A stretch of DNA of 64,000 nucleotides from Vibrio viridaestus (lineage in GTDB: Bacteria > Pseudomonadota > Gammaproteobacteria > Enterobacterales > Vibrionaceae), in contig NZ_RJVQ01000011.1 of assembly GCF_003856525.1 (NCBI RefSeq), positions 62,001-126,000 on the forward strand, given 5' to 3'. The position numbers were made by a program, and so were the translations under genes. A model generated the notes under the pieces. The model had not been told where the DNA came from and made no database searches. It worked only from the letters and a program-made list of their open reading frames with translations. This document shows positions 51,245 through 60,182 of this stretch, piece by piece (position 1 is the first letter of the stretch; each line of letters starts with the position of its first letter).

Positions 51245-52165
51245 TTATTCGGTCACGAGTTCAGGCTCTGTAACATGCAGGCTGCTTAATCTTGTTTTTA
51301 TCATATCCGCAAACTGCTCGTAACGTTCTCTCAAAGGTGAGCCGGGACGATAAACGAGTACTATTGTTCTGGATGGAATCGGGTTGATAGCTTTGATATA
51401 ACAAACACCATCTTTTTCATGTTCAGGTGGTAATGCCAGCTCTGGTAACAGAGTAATCCCAGCTCCAGCTGCCACCATATTTCTCAACGTTTCTAAACTG
51501 GTTGCTTTAAATCTTTCGTCGTCTTTTGCTCCAGCTGCAAAACAAAATCCAAGAGCTTGATCTCTCAGACAGTGTCCATCCCCTAAAGCTAAAACTGTTT
51601 TTCCAGATAACAGGGACATATCAACTTCACTTTTTCCTGCCCATTCGTGGCTACAAGGAACAGCAACACTCATAGGTTCTTGATAAACAGCTATTTCTTT
51701 AAAGGGCTGTGTCTCATCAACAGACGCCAGAACTAAACAATCTAATTGCCCATCTTCTAGCTGTTTAACTAATTGTGCCGTTTGAGCTTCATGGAGATAA
51801 AGCTCTAGCTCAGGAAATTGACTTTTAACGGTAGGAATGATTTTCGGCAATAAATAAGGGCCAAGTGTGGGGATAAAGCCAATATGCATAGGTCCAGTCA
51901 TCGCACCGCTCTGACCGCTGGCCATATCTTTGAACGTTTTGACTTCTTTCAAAATCTTTTTCGCCTGATCAACCAGTTGCATCCCCGCCTCAGTAAACAA
52001 AACCCGTCGGCTACTACGCTCAAGTAGCACCGTTCCAAGCTCATCTTCTAACTTTCGTATCTGGCCACTCAGCGTCGGCTGACTCACAAAACAAGCCTCT
52101 GCTGCCTTTCTGAAATGTTTATGCTCAGCTAAAGCCACCAGATATTCAAAGTCACGAATGTTCAT
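51245..52165 (-). CDS. oxyR: Hydrogen-peroxide sensor regulator OxyR
   Basis: 306 residues from ATG 52165 (MNIRDFEYLVALAEHKHFRK); 12 upstream in-frame residues are not family-like. LysR-type, with a helix-turn-helix (AAEACFVSQPTLSGQIRKLE) and a LysR substrate domain. The redox pair is seen in GDGHCLRDQALGFCFAAG, matching Cys199 and Cys208 of E. coli. It activates peroxide defence on oxidation. It is divergent from the peroxiredoxin-glutaredoxin gene, a likely target. Confidence 0.95.
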   Translation of the reverse strand: MNIRDFEYLVALAEHKHFRKAAEACFVSQPTLSGQIRKLEDELGTVLLERSSRRVLFTEAGMQLVDQAKKILKEVKTFKDMASGQSGAMTGPMHIGFIPTLGPYLLPKIIPTVKSQFPELELYLHEAQTAQLVKQLEDGQLDCLVLASVDETQPFKEIAVYQEPMSVAVPCSHEWAGKSEVDMSLLSGKTVLALGDGHCLRDQALGFCFAAGAKDDERFKATSLETLRNMVAAGAGITLLPELALPPEHEKDGVCYIKAINPIPSRTIVLVYRPGSPLRERYEQFADMIKTRLSSLHVTEPELVTE

Positions 52166-52306
52166 ATACGCCCCAAAATAGAGTTTACCTATTAAAACCA
52201 TAGCATTAAACGATTAGAGCTATCAAAGATTTTTTTTGATAATAGCTTCAACGAAATGAGTAAACCAATACTCAACAACACAAACTTTAAATAAAAGGAA
52301 TAGACA

Positions 52307-53035
52307 ATGAATACAGCAAAACAAGGTCACGCAGTTCCACACGTTAGCTTCCCGATTCGTCAGGGAGACCAATGGGTTAATGTAACTACAGACGATTTGT
52401 TCAAAGATAAAACTGTCATCGTATTTAGCTTGCCCGGTGCATTCACCCCAACTTGCTCATCAAGCCATTTACCACGCTACAACGAATTATATTCTGTGTT
52501 CAAACAGCATGGCGTCGATTCTATTATCTGTGTATCAGTGAACGATACGTTCGTTATGAATGCATGGAAAGCAGACCAGGAAGCCAACAATATATTCTTT
52601 CTTCCTGATGGGAATGGTGAATTTACCGATGGTATGGGAATGCTAGTGAACAAAAACGATCTTGGTTTCGGTAAACGTTCATGGCGCTACAGCATGTTGG
52701 TGAAAAACGGAATCGTAGAGAAAATCTTTGCTGAACCCAACGAACCAGGTGACCCATTCAAGGTGTCAGACGCGGATACGATGTTGAACTACATCGCTCC
52801 AGATTATCAGGTTCAGGAATCGATCACCGTGTTCACCAAACCAGGATGCCCTTACTGTGCAAAAGCGAAACAATTGCTTATTGATAAAGGGCTACAGTAC
52901 GAAGAAGTCGTATTAGGTAAAGATGCCACAACAGTCAGTTTACGCGCAGTCTCAGGTCGCTCAACGGTTCCACAAGTTTTCATCGGTGGTAGACACATTG
53001 GTGGTAGCGACGACCTAGAGCAATACTTCGCATAA
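52307..53035 (+). CDS. Peroxiredoxin 5-glutaredoxin hybrid
   Basis: 242 residues in two fused domains. Residues about 1-160 are a Prx5-type peroxiredoxin with peroxidatic Cys in PGAFTPTCSSSHLPRYNE. Residues about 170-242 are a glutaredoxin with the active site KPGCPYCAKAKQLL and STVPQVFIGGRHIGG. The fused enzyme reduces peroxides using glutathione, as in Haemophilus influenzae and V. cholerae. It is 141 bases from oxyR on the other strand. AAAAGGAATAGAC precedes the ATG. Confidence 0.93.
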   Translation: MNTAKQGHAVPHVSFPIRQGDQWVNVTTDDLFKDKTVIVFSLPGAFTPTCSSSHLPRYNELYSVFKQHGVDSIICVSVNDTFVMNAWKADQEANNIFFLPDGNGEFTDGMGMLVNKNDLGFGKRSWRYSMLVKNGIVEKIFAEPNEPGDPFKVSDADTMLNYIAPDYQVQESITVFTKPGCPYCAKAKQLLIDKGLQYEEVVLGKDATTVSLRAVSGRSTVPQVFIGGRHIGGSDDLEQYFA

Positions 53036-53092
53036 AAAATTCCATTATTGCTGCTCACGAACTAACAGCAAACCTTGAGGGCCTATTTCCTC

Positions 53093-53126
53093 CCCCAGCC
53101 TATCCTATCCCGGGCTGGGGTTTTTT
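53093..53126 (+). terminator. Terminator of the peroxiredoxin-glutaredoxin gene
   Basis: CCCCAGCC (53093-53100) and GGCTGGGG (53113-53120) are followed by TTTTTT. Confidence 0.9.
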
Positions 53127-53195
53127 ATTTATTGAAACACTATAAAGAACCTTTTACTCTTAGCTATCCCTTAGACTTGATAGATGGAGTATTGA

Positions 53196-53432
53196 ATGGG
53201 TTGTCAAACCTGCTCTTCACATTGGTTCTGGAAAAAAATAGGACGATGCGTACAGTGTATGATTCAGCTCAGTATTCTTTCTTTACTTTTTTGGCCTGTC
53301 TGGATCTTTTGGGGAAGCCATCAACCAAAATCTATCGGTTCAATCACTTTATTATTCTTTGGCGCGGCATGCCATGGTCTGCTTCTGCTTCATCTTCTGA
53401 TGAAATTTATCATTCTTCCGTTTAAAAAATAA
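53196..53432 (+). CDS. DUF3624 family small Cys-rich membrane protein
   Basis: 78 residues. It starts MGCQTCSSHWFWKKIGRCVQ with two CxxC motifs (CQTC, CVQC) ahead of two membrane segments (about 24-40 and 48-72) and a short basic tail. This matches the DUF3624 family of Vibrionaceae, of unknown function. GGAG sits 8 bases before ATG 53196. An overlapping 116-residue frame (53075-53425) lacks these features. It lies after the peroxiredoxin terminator. Confidence 0.8.
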   Translation: MGCQTCSSHWFWKKIGRCVQCMIQLSILSLLFWPVWIFWGSHQPKSIGSITLLFFGAACHGLLLLHLLMKFIILPFKK

Positions 53433-53447
53433 TGTCCAGAAAAAGAA

Positions 53448-53480
53448 AAGCCCTGAAACCAATAAAAAGTTTCAGGGCTT
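53448..53480. terminator. Bidirectional terminator after the DUF3624 gene
   Basis: AAGCCCTGAAAC (53448-53459) pairs perfectly with GTTTCAGGGCTT (53469-53480), 12 bp, with A-rich sequence on the left. Confidence 0.85.
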
Positions 53481-53576
53481 CTTAGATTCAATCTAAGAAA
53501 AAGCAGTGGTACTTTAATAGACACTGCCTTTTTCTGATGGTTCCAAAAAGATTCGATCTTTTTTTGATCTTTTTTT
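53480..53576. repeat. Cluster of inverted and direct repeats before argH end
   Basis: In 97 bases lie TCTTAGATT-C-AATCTAAGA (53480-53498, perfect), GCAGTG/CACTGC (53503-53508 with 53522-53527, which followed by TTTTTC on minus probably terminates argH), AAAAAGAT/ATCTTTTT (53545-53563), and an 11-base tandem repeat GATCTTTTTTT twice (53555-53576). Confidence 0.65.
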
Positions 53577-53609
53577 CATCAATCAAAAACCACCTGATTA
53601 ATCAGACTA

Positions 53610-55484
53610 TTATGCAACTTTCGTTTTGTAGATCAATTCGTCATCAAGATTGATCTCAAGGGCAACTTCATCACAAGCGTGCTGACGAGGACACTGGTCG
53701 CAATCTTTAAGCACTTTTTCTGGCAACAAGGTTTTTGATGTTGGTATAAAGTCTAACTTCATAAAGAATTCAGGTGTACGGGTAAGTACAAAAACTTTCT
53801 TAATCGCCATTTGCTGAGCGCGAGCAACAAGATAGTTAACGATTGCTTTACCTTGACCTTGTCCCTGCCAACCTGCTTCAACACCTAATGAACGTATTTC
53901 AGCCAACCCTGAGTCATAGACATAGAGTGATGCACAGCCAGTTACTTCACCTTGGTGTTCAGCCACTGCAAACGAACCGATATCACGAATCAATTCGTTA
54001 CGAGAACGAGGAAGGTTTTCTCCCATATTGGCCCAATAAGCCACCATACCTTCTAGAGACTCGATGTCAGTTAGCCTTGCTGGACGAACTTTAACGGCAT
54101 TCGCGTTATGCTTACCCATACGCTTCTGTGCTTGTTCAACAGCATAAGCAACCTGAACAGGAGATACACCGCCTAATGCGCTACGTTTATCAAGGCAAGA
54201 GTCGATGGTCAGAATGTCGTAAACATCGGTTTCAATCACATCAGAGAACTCTTTTAGCTCTTCAAGCGATAATTCCTCTAACGCACTTCCTTTGGCAATC
54301 GCACCCACAACAGCAACACCAACAATATGGTGCGCTTCACGGAAAGGAATGCCTTTCGCAACGAGGTAATCAGCAAGCTCTGTCGCGTTCGCATAACCCT
54401 GCTTAGCCGCTTCCATCGTGCGATCTTCATTAACTTTAATACCTTCGAAGCACAGAGCTGCCATTTCCATGCAGTCATTCCATGTATCCAAAGCATCAAA
54501 TAAACCTTCTTTGTCTTCCTGCATGTCTTTGTTGTAAGCAAGAGGAAGCGCTTTAACCGTCATCATCATTCCCGCAAGAGAACCATAAACACGACCGGTT
54601 TTACCACGGATAAGTTCTAATGCATCCGGGTTTTTCTTTTGCGGCATCAGTGAAGAGCCTGATGTCACAGTGTCAGCTAATTCAATAAAACCCGATTCAC
54701 CAGAGTTATAGAAAATCATATCTTCAGCAAGACGCGATAAATGCAGCATAGAAATTGATGCTGTCGTCATCAGTTCCATAACATGGTCACGATCCGAAAC
54801 CGAGTCAAGAGAGTTACGGGTAGCACGGCGGAAACCAAGATTATGTGCAAGCTTCTCACGGTCAATAGGGTAAGCTGTTCCAGCTAATGCACCAGAACCT
54901 AGCGGACAAGTATCGAGACGGGTAATGGCATCACTTAGACGAGAGTAGTCACGTTCAAACATTTCCACGTACGCAAGGCACCAATGCGCAAATGTCACAG
55001 GTTGTGCACGTTGCAAGTGGGTATAACCTGGCAACACGGTTGTTTGATGCTCTTTCGCTACTTCAACCAGTTTACGCTGAAGTCTGTCTAATGCGATAAG
55101 AAGTTGTTGACCCTGCTGGCGACACCATAGTTTTAGGTCAGTCGCTACCTGATCGTTTCTTGAACGACCCGTGTGTAGTTTTTTACCCAAATCACCAACA
55201 CGGTTGATAAGTTGTTGTTCCACCCAAGAGTGGATATCTTCAGCATCAGAACGGAGAATCTGTTCAGGATCTTCCATTACAGCTAGCTTTAATTCATTCA
55301 GTGCCAGCTCTAATTTCTTCTGTTCGTCCTCGGTTAATACATTCACGGATAGTAATGCTTTTGACCAAGCGATAGAACCCACAATGTCTTGCTCTGCTAA
55401 TCGGTAATCAAAGCGCAGCGAATCATTAAAATCTTTGAACCTAGCGTCTGCTGCCTGGGTAAATCTACCACCCCATAATGCCAT
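53610..55484 (-). CDS. argH: Fused argininosuccinate lyase/N-acetyltransferase ArgH(A)
   Basis: 624 residues. Residues 1-about 460 are argininosuccinate lyase, cleaving argininosuccinate to arginine and fumarate; signature [19 protein letters not shown]. Residues from about 463 form a GNAT acetyltransferase ([39 protein letters not shown]), ending with a Cys cluster [10 protein letters not shown]. This ArgH(A) fusion is known from Moritella and Vibrio, where the acetyltransferase replaces or supplements ArgA (N-acetylglutamate synthase). It is the last gene of argCBGH, with a hairpin before it. Confidence 0.93.
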   Translation of the reverse strand: MALWGGRFTQAADARFKDFNDSLRFDYRLAEQDIVGSIAWSKALLSVNVLTEDEQKKLELALNELKLAVMEDPEQILRSDAEDIHSWVEQQLINRVGDLGKKLHTGRSRNDQVATDLKLWCRQQGQQLLIALDRLQRKLVEVAKEHQTTVLPGYTHLQRAQPVTFAHWCLAYVEMFERDYSRLSDAITRLDTCPLGSGALAGTAYPIDREKLAHNLGFRRATRNSLDSVSDRDHVMELMTTASISMLHLSRLAEDMIFYNSGESGFIELADTVTSGSSLMPQKKNPDALELIRGKTGRVYGSLAGMMMTVKALPLAYNKDMQEDKEGLFDALDTWNDCMEMAALCFEGIKVNEDRTMEAAKQGYANATELADYLVAKGIPFREAHHIVGVAVVGAIAKGSALEELSLEELKEFSDVIETDVYDILTIDSCLDKRSALGGVSPVQVAYAVEQAQKRMGKHNANAVKVRPARLTDIESLEGMVAYWANMGENLPRSRNELIRDIGSFAVAEHQGEVTGCASLYVYDSGLAEIRSLGVEAGWQGQGQGKAIVNYLVARAQQMAIKKVFVLTRTPEFFMKLDFIPTSKTLLPEKVLKDCDQCPRQHACDEVALEINLDDELIYKTKVA

Positions 55485-55509
55485 TGTGTTTCTCCTAAAT
55501 ACTGAAAAG

Positions 55510-55535
55510 GGACCTAGACCCGTCTGTCTAGATCC
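55510..55535 (-). repeat. Intercistronic hairpin between argG and argH
   Basis: In the minus transcript GGATCTAGAC pairs with GTCTAGGTCC (one wobble) around a 6-base loop. With no T-tract it may be a stability or processing element. Confidence 0.55.
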
Positions 55536-55563
55536 ACATTGCTTCTGTGCTGAAAATTATTAC

Positions 55564-56781
55564 TTATTTTTTATTTGCTTCGTTTAACGCACGAATACGG
55601 CTTGATAGTGAGTATAGACGGATGAAACCACCAGCATGGCTTTGGTCATATACTTCATCAGCACCGAAAGTAGCGAACTCTTCAGAGTACAGGCTATTTT
55701 CAGAGCGTTTTTGTATCGCAGTTGCATGGCCTTTGTAAAGCTCAATTACAACTTCACCGTTAACATCCTGAGCTAACTCTTCAGCAGCAGCCAAGATTGA
55801 GCGACAAAGAGGAGTAAACCAACGACCATCATAAACAAGGTGAGAAGCTTTAAGGCCTAACTCTTCACGGAATTCAAATGATGTTTTATCTAGTACAAGT
55901 TGTTCAACTGCACGTAGAGCTTCAGTGATGATAGTGCCCCCAGGAGTTTCATAACAGCCACGAGACTTCATACCTACAAGACGGTTTTCAACGATATCAA
56001 TACGACCAACACCGTGTTTTACACCTTTATCATTTAGATAAACAAGTACTTCGTATGGAGACATTGCTTTGCCATCAACTGCAACAACCGCGCCTTTCTC
56101 TACTTTAAGTGTCACAGTTTCAGCTTGATCAGGTGCTTTCTTAGGATCTACTGTCCAAGTCCAGCAATCATCGTTTGGTGCGTTCCAAGTGCTTTCTAGT
56201 ACGCCACCTTCTGTTGAAATGTGCCATGCATTCGCATCACGAGAGTAGATTTTAGTCAGAGATGCTGCACATGGGATATTACGTTCAGCTAGGTAATCCA
56301 GACATTCCTCACGGCTGACTAGATCCCATTCACGCCAAGGAGCAATAACGGTTAGATCAGGTGCTAATGCAGCAAACGCGCCTTCGAAACGAACCTGGTC
56401 GTTACCTTTACCAGTACAACCGTGAGCAAGTGCATCAGCACCAACTTTACGCGCGACTTCAACCTGTGCTTTCGCGATGATAGGACGAGCCATTGAAGTA
56501 CCTAGAAGGTATTTACCTTCATATAGAGCACCCGTTTTTAGCGTTGGATAGATGTAATCCGCTACTAATTCATCTTTCAAGTCAACAACATGACACTCAG
56601 ATGCACCAGATGCGATTGCTTTCTCTTCAATACCTACTAGCTCGTCAGCACCCTGACCAACATCAGCAACAAAAGCGACAACTTCACAGTCATAGTTTTC
56701 TTTCAACCAAGGGATGATTACTGACGTATCAAGACCGCCAGAGTATGCAACAACAACTTTATTTACTTGTACTTTACTCAT
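55564..56781 (-). CDS. argG: Argininosuccinate synthase
   Basis: 405 residues from ATG 56781 ([20 protein letters not shown]); 10 extra upstream codons lack a better site. It joins citrulline and aspartate using ATP. PP-loop [18 protein letters not shown] and the citrulline-site [15 protein letters not shown] are visible. It is of the shorter bacterial type I length, unlike E. coli's longer enzyme (447). It lies 79 bases before argH. Confidence 0.96.
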   Translation of the reverse strand: MSKVQVNKVVVAYSGGLDTSVIIPWLKENYDCEVVAFVADVGQGADELVGIEEKAIASGASECHVVDLKDELVADYIYPTLKTGALYEGKYLLGTSMARPIIAKAQVEVARKVGADALAHGCTGKGNDQVRFEGAFAALAPDLTVIAPWREWDLVSREECLDYLAERNIPCAASLTKIYSRDANAWHISTEGGVLESTWNAPNDDCWTWTVDPKKAPDQAETVTLKVEKGAVVAVDGKAMSPYEVLVYLNDKGVKHGVGRIDIVENRLVGMKSRGCYETPGGTIITEALRAVEQLVLDKTSFEFREELGLKASHLVYDGRWFTPLCRSILAAAEELAQDVNGEVVIELYKGHATAIQKRSENSLYSEEFATFGADEVYDQSHAGGFIRLYSLSSRIRALNEANKK

Positions 56782-56857
56782 TTTGTATTCTCCAACTTCC
56801 TGGCTCTGCACATGGCGGTCAGTGCCAAGGGGTTATCATATTACGATTTAAAATTCT

Positions 56858-57649
56858 TTATTGAGCATTGGGGAAAAAACGCGTCCCAATACTTTCTCCA
56901 GCAAATAACGTGGTCAAAAGTTCTGGTTTCTTCCAACCAGCTACTTCGATTGGTCTACCCAAGTCATTTGCCGCTTCTAAAGCTGCTCTCACTTTAACAA
57001 TCATGCCATCAGTAATCACCTTGGCATTAATCAAACGCTCTGCGCGCTCAGAGTCCAGTTCCTTAATCAACTCTTTATGCTGATCGAGTACACCACTTAC
57101 ATCAGAAAGAAGCACCAAGTCTGCATCAAGCGATTTCGCAACGGCAACAGCGGCATCATCCGCGTTTACATTCATTAGCTGGCCGGAATCGGTCAAACCA
57201 ATAGAACTGATGATAGGTGTCCCACCTGCTGAGATAATGGCATTTACAATCGTAGGATCGCCAGCTTTTGCCAAGCCGACAGCACCAAGTTCTGCATCAA
57301 GTTCTGTTACCTGACACAAACCGCCATCACCCAGACATAGACCGATTCCTTTTAAGCCACTTTTTACGGCTTCTCCCTGGAGCAATTTATTCGCGGTACC
57401 AGCTAGAGCACCAGCGATAAATGGAATCTGATCATAAGGCGTCACACGTAAACCATTCTTTTTTACTGTCTCAAACTGAAGCTTGGACATCAGGTCATCA
57501 ACAAGATAGCCTCCACCGTGAACAATCACAACAGGCTTTTGTTCCTGATATTCAGCGATTGCAGCAAATAGCTTAGCTAAGGTGTCTGTACTGGATAATA
57601 CGGCACCACCTAATTTCACAACAACAGGGCGAGGGACTTGTTGACTCAT
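56858..57649 (-). CDS. argB: Acetylglutamate kinase
   Basis: 263 residues (E. coli 258). Phosphorylates N-acetylglutamate, second step of arginine synthesis. Motifs: [51 protein letters not shown]. It lacks the N-terminal helix typical of arginine-inhibited hexameric kinases, as in E. coli. It lies 10 bases after argC. Confidence 0.95.
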   Translation of the reverse strand: MSQQVPRPVVVKLGGAVLSSTDTLAKLFAAIAEYQEQKPVVIVHGGGYLVDDLMSKLQFETVKKNGLRVTPYDQIPFIAGALAGTANKLLQGEAVKSGLKGIGLCLGDGGLCQVTELDAELGAVGLAKAGDPTIVNAIISAGGTPIISSIGLTDSGQLMNVNADDAAVAVAKSLDADLVLLSDVSGVLDQHKELIKELDSERAERLINAKVITDGMIVKVRAALEAANDLGRPIEVAGWKKPELLTTLFAGESIGTRFFPNAQ

Positions 57650-57659
57650 AACTGTTTCC

Positions 57660-58661
57660 TTAAATTAGCGCAGTCAGTTCAGGGTAGCCATAGTGAATAT
57701 TCAAACATTGCATTGCTTGGCTAGAGGCACCTTTTAATAGGTTGTCGATTGCCGAAACAACAATGACATGCTCACCGCTGACTTTCCAGCCAATATCACA
57801 AAATGGTGTAAATTGAACGTCTTGTAATCTTGGTAAACCCGATTTCAAACGAACTGCAGGTTTACCTGCGTAGGCTTTTTCAAATGCTTCATTAACTTGT
57901 TGCTCAGAAATGCCGGCAGCAAGCTTCATCGTAACCGTCGCTAAAATACCACGCTTAAAATTTCCAAGATGTGGAGTGAAGATCACATCGCGTCCAAGAT
58001 GAGCGGAAATTTCAGGCTGATGGCGGTGTGTAAACACGCCATAGGGTGCCAAACTGACCTCGCAGAAACTGTTGGTCATTGTCGCTTTACGACCTGCACC
58101 AGACACACCGCTAGTTGCATTGATAATTGGCCATTGAACGGTATCCAACAAATTACCTTCAATCAGTGGTTTGATTGCTAACTGGCTAGCAGTAGGATAA
58201 CAACCCGCGACAGCAACTAGCTGTGCACTGGTAATTTTGTCGGCGTTCCATTCAGCCAAACCGTAAGCAGCGTTCTCTAGCCAATCACCGAACTTATGTT
58301 CAAAACCATAGTATTTGGTAAAAAATTCATCACTATTAACACGGTAGGCACCAGAAAGGTCAAACACTTGACAGCCATTCGCTAAAAATACCGGTGCAAG
58401 GTCATGACTCACTTCATGTGCTGTAGCAAGAAAAATGACATCAGACTCTTTAGCTACCGCTTCAGGATCTGTGAGAGGTTGAACTTCCATATCAACAACA
58501 CCATCGAGTTTTCCATGCAGTTGAGCAATCGATTTTCCTGCGTCTACACTGTTGGCAGAAACGTATAAACCTGATAGCGTCAACTCAGGATGTTTCTGCA
58601 CCATATAAGCAAGTTCAGCTCCGGTATAACCGCTAGCTCCGATGATGGTTGTTTTTAACAT
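57660..58661 (-). CDS. argC: N-acetyl-gamma-glutamyl-phosphate reductase
   Basis: 333 residues from ATG 58661 ([20 protein letters not shown]); a GTG three codons upstream is less likely. NADPH-dependent third step of arginine synthesis. The NADP motif is [12 protein letters not shown], the catalytic Cys is in [13 protein letters not shown], and the His in HRHQPEI. It is first in argCBGH(A), divergent from argE. Confidence 0.95.
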   Translation of the reverse strand: MLKTTIIGASGYTGAELAYMVQKHPELTLSGLYVSANSVDAGKSIAQLHGKLDGVVDMEVQPLTDPEAVAKESDVIFLATAHEVSHDLAPVFLANGCQVFDLSGAYRVNSDEFFTKYYGFEHKFGDWLENAAYGLAEWNADKITSAQLVAVAGCYPTASQLAIKPLIEGNLLDTVQWPIINATSGVSGAGRKATMTNSFCEVSLAPYGVFTHRHQPEISAHLGRDVIFTPHLGNFKRGILATVTMKLAAGISEQQVNEAFEKAYAGKPAVRLKSGLPRLQDVQFTPFCDIGWKVSGEHVIVVSAIDNLLKGASSQAMQCLNIHYGYPELTALI

Positions 58662-58815
58662 ATGAGGCACCCGACAATTTGATTAAAAGTCAACCAAAAA
58701 ACTGACTATAAATTTTGTGAAATCAGGTTAATTTGGTTTTTTATTCACGAAAAGTGATTTAATATGTGTTTTACCTTCTCTACATATCCCTGTCAATAGT
58801 AGGAGCAAAGTTTCT
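58662..58815. promoter_or_regulatory. argC-argE divergent control region with candidate ArgR boxes
   Basis: TGGTTTTTTATTCA (58734-58747) fits the ARG box at 12 of 14 positions; TGATTTAATATGTG starts exactly 21 bases on (58755-58768, about 10 of 14). TGACTATAAATTTT (58703-58716) is a further weak match. This spacing is that of paired ArgR operators in E. coli argECBH, which has the same divergent layout. Confidence 0.55.
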
Positions 58816-59952
58816 ATGCATTTCCCTAAATTTAAAGATGTTTATCAAGGCCTAATTGCCACATCTTCAATTAGCTCCAGCGACCCTAAATGGGACGAAG
58901 GCAATACAGAAGTGATTGCCAAGCTCGCAGATTGGTTCACTTCGCTAGGATTTGAGGTTGAAACAGTTAAAGTAGCTGACAATAAACACAACCTGATTGC
59001 AAAAATGGGCAGCGGTGAAGGTGGACTACTTCTATCAGGCCATTCAGACACAGTACCTTTCGATGAGGGACGATGGAGCTTTAACCCTCATTCTTTAACA
59101 GAAAAAGACAACCGTTTTTATGGCCTAGGAACAGCAGATATGAAAGGCTTTTTTGCCTTTATTATAGAAGCTGTCAAGGCGATTGACTGGTCAAAACAGA
59201 AAAAACCGCTTTACGTCTTGGCGACCTGTGATGAAGAAACCACAATGTTGGGGGCGAAACACTTTACCGATAACCAACCGATCAAACCTGATTATTGTAT
59301 TATTGGCGAACCTACCAGCTTAAAACCGATATACGGACACAAAGGCCACGTAGCGAACGTTATTCGGGTTACAGGAAAGTCGGGCCATTCATCGAATCCA
59401 GCATTAGGCGTAAATGCGATTGAAATAATGCATGAAGTTCTCTATGCCTTGATGCAGGCTCGGGATATCTTGATCAAAAAATATCACCATCCAGGATTTG
59501 AAATTCCATCACCCACCCTAAACCTCGGCCATATCCATGGCGGTGACAGTGCCAACCGAATTTGTGGGTGTTGCGAACTGCACTACGATGTTAGACCTTT
59601 GCCTGGAATCAGTCTTGATAATCTCGATAACTTACTTCGAGGTACATTGAAGAACGTGGAAGAAAAATGGCCTGGCTGTGTAGAAATGAAACCACTACAC
59701 GATTCCATTCCAGGTTATGAGTGTGACCATAATCATCCCTTCGTCACAGAAATGGGAGAATTGTGTGGTACAAATGCAGAAACAGTGAACTATTGTACCG
59801 AAGCGCCTTTCTTACAAGAAGTTTGCCCAACAATCGTTCTGGGTCCGGGCTCAATAGACCAAGCTCATCAGCCAGATGAATTTTTGGCCTTTGAATTTAT
59901 CGACCCAACGATTAACCTATTACAGAGATCGATACAGAAGTACTGCTTCTAA
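58816..59952 (+). CDS. argE: Acetylornithine deacetylase
   Basis: 378 residues (E. coli 383) of the M20 metallopeptidase family. It hydrolyses N-acetylornithine to ornithine. Metal ligands lie in [13 protein letters not shown] (His), [11 protein letters not shown] (Asp) and [13 protein letters not shown] (Glu-Glu), and IGEPTSLKP follows. The dimerisation (lid) domain starts near [11 protein letters not shown]-like residues ([19 protein letters not shown]). AGGAGCAAAG precedes ATG 58816. Confidence 0.95.
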   Translation: MHFPKFKDVYQGLIATSSISSSDPKWDEGNTEVIAKLADWFTSLGFEVETVKVADNKHNLIAKMGSGEGGLLLSGHSDTVPFDEGRWSFNPHSLTEKDNRFYGLGTADMKGFFAFIIEAVKAIDWSKQKKPLYVLATCDEETTMLGAKHFTDNQPIKPDYCIIGEPTSLKPIYGHKGHVANVIRVTGKSGHSSNPALGVNAIEIMHEVLYALMQARDILIKKYHHPGFEIPSPTLNLGHIHGGDSANRICGCCELHYDVRPLPGISLDNLDNLLRGTLKNVEEKWPGCVEMKPLHDSIPGYECDHNHPFVTEMGELCGTNAETVNYCTEAPFLQEVCPTIVLGPGSIDQAHQPDEFLAFEFIDPTINLLQRSIQKYCF

Positions 59953-60182
59953 AGCATAAATATCGCTAATGTAAAGATCTAAGTTTATTTCATTTTTGAA
60001 AGAAAACTTTTGAAATTTTCTTTCAATTTTCTATTTCTATTTAGAAAGTCGAAGTAGATAATGCGAAGAAGAACGCCAAGGCTAATTTGACTTGGCGATG
60101 ATTCTTTCGCTAAATTGTTTTAGCTATCAATTTAGCTAACAAAGAACATTGGATGTAATTTTATTTCAAGGCAGGAATAACA
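59953..60182 (+). promoter_or_regulatory. Region between argE and ppc with two hairpins
   Basis: TTGAAAGAAAA (59996-60006) pairs perfectly with TTTTCTTTCAA (60016-60026), followed by a T-rich tract: probable argE terminator. Next, GCGAA...CGCCAAG/CTTGGCG...TTCTTTCGC (60063-60110) makes a long interrupted hairpin before the ppc start, possibly part of the ppc leader. Confidence 0.6.

Noticed and set aside
52199-52245. ATAG/CTAT half-sites between oxyR and the peroxiredoxin gene as an OxyR operator
   Set aside because: Half-sites are present, but the spacing (16 and 18 bases) does not fit the ATAG-N7-CTAT pattern, so no operator is claimed, though control by OxyR is likely.
53075-53425. 116-residue frame overlapping the DUF3624 gene
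   Set aside because: It begins inside the peroxiredoxin terminator, while the other frame has a ribosome site, CxxC motifs and two membrane segments.
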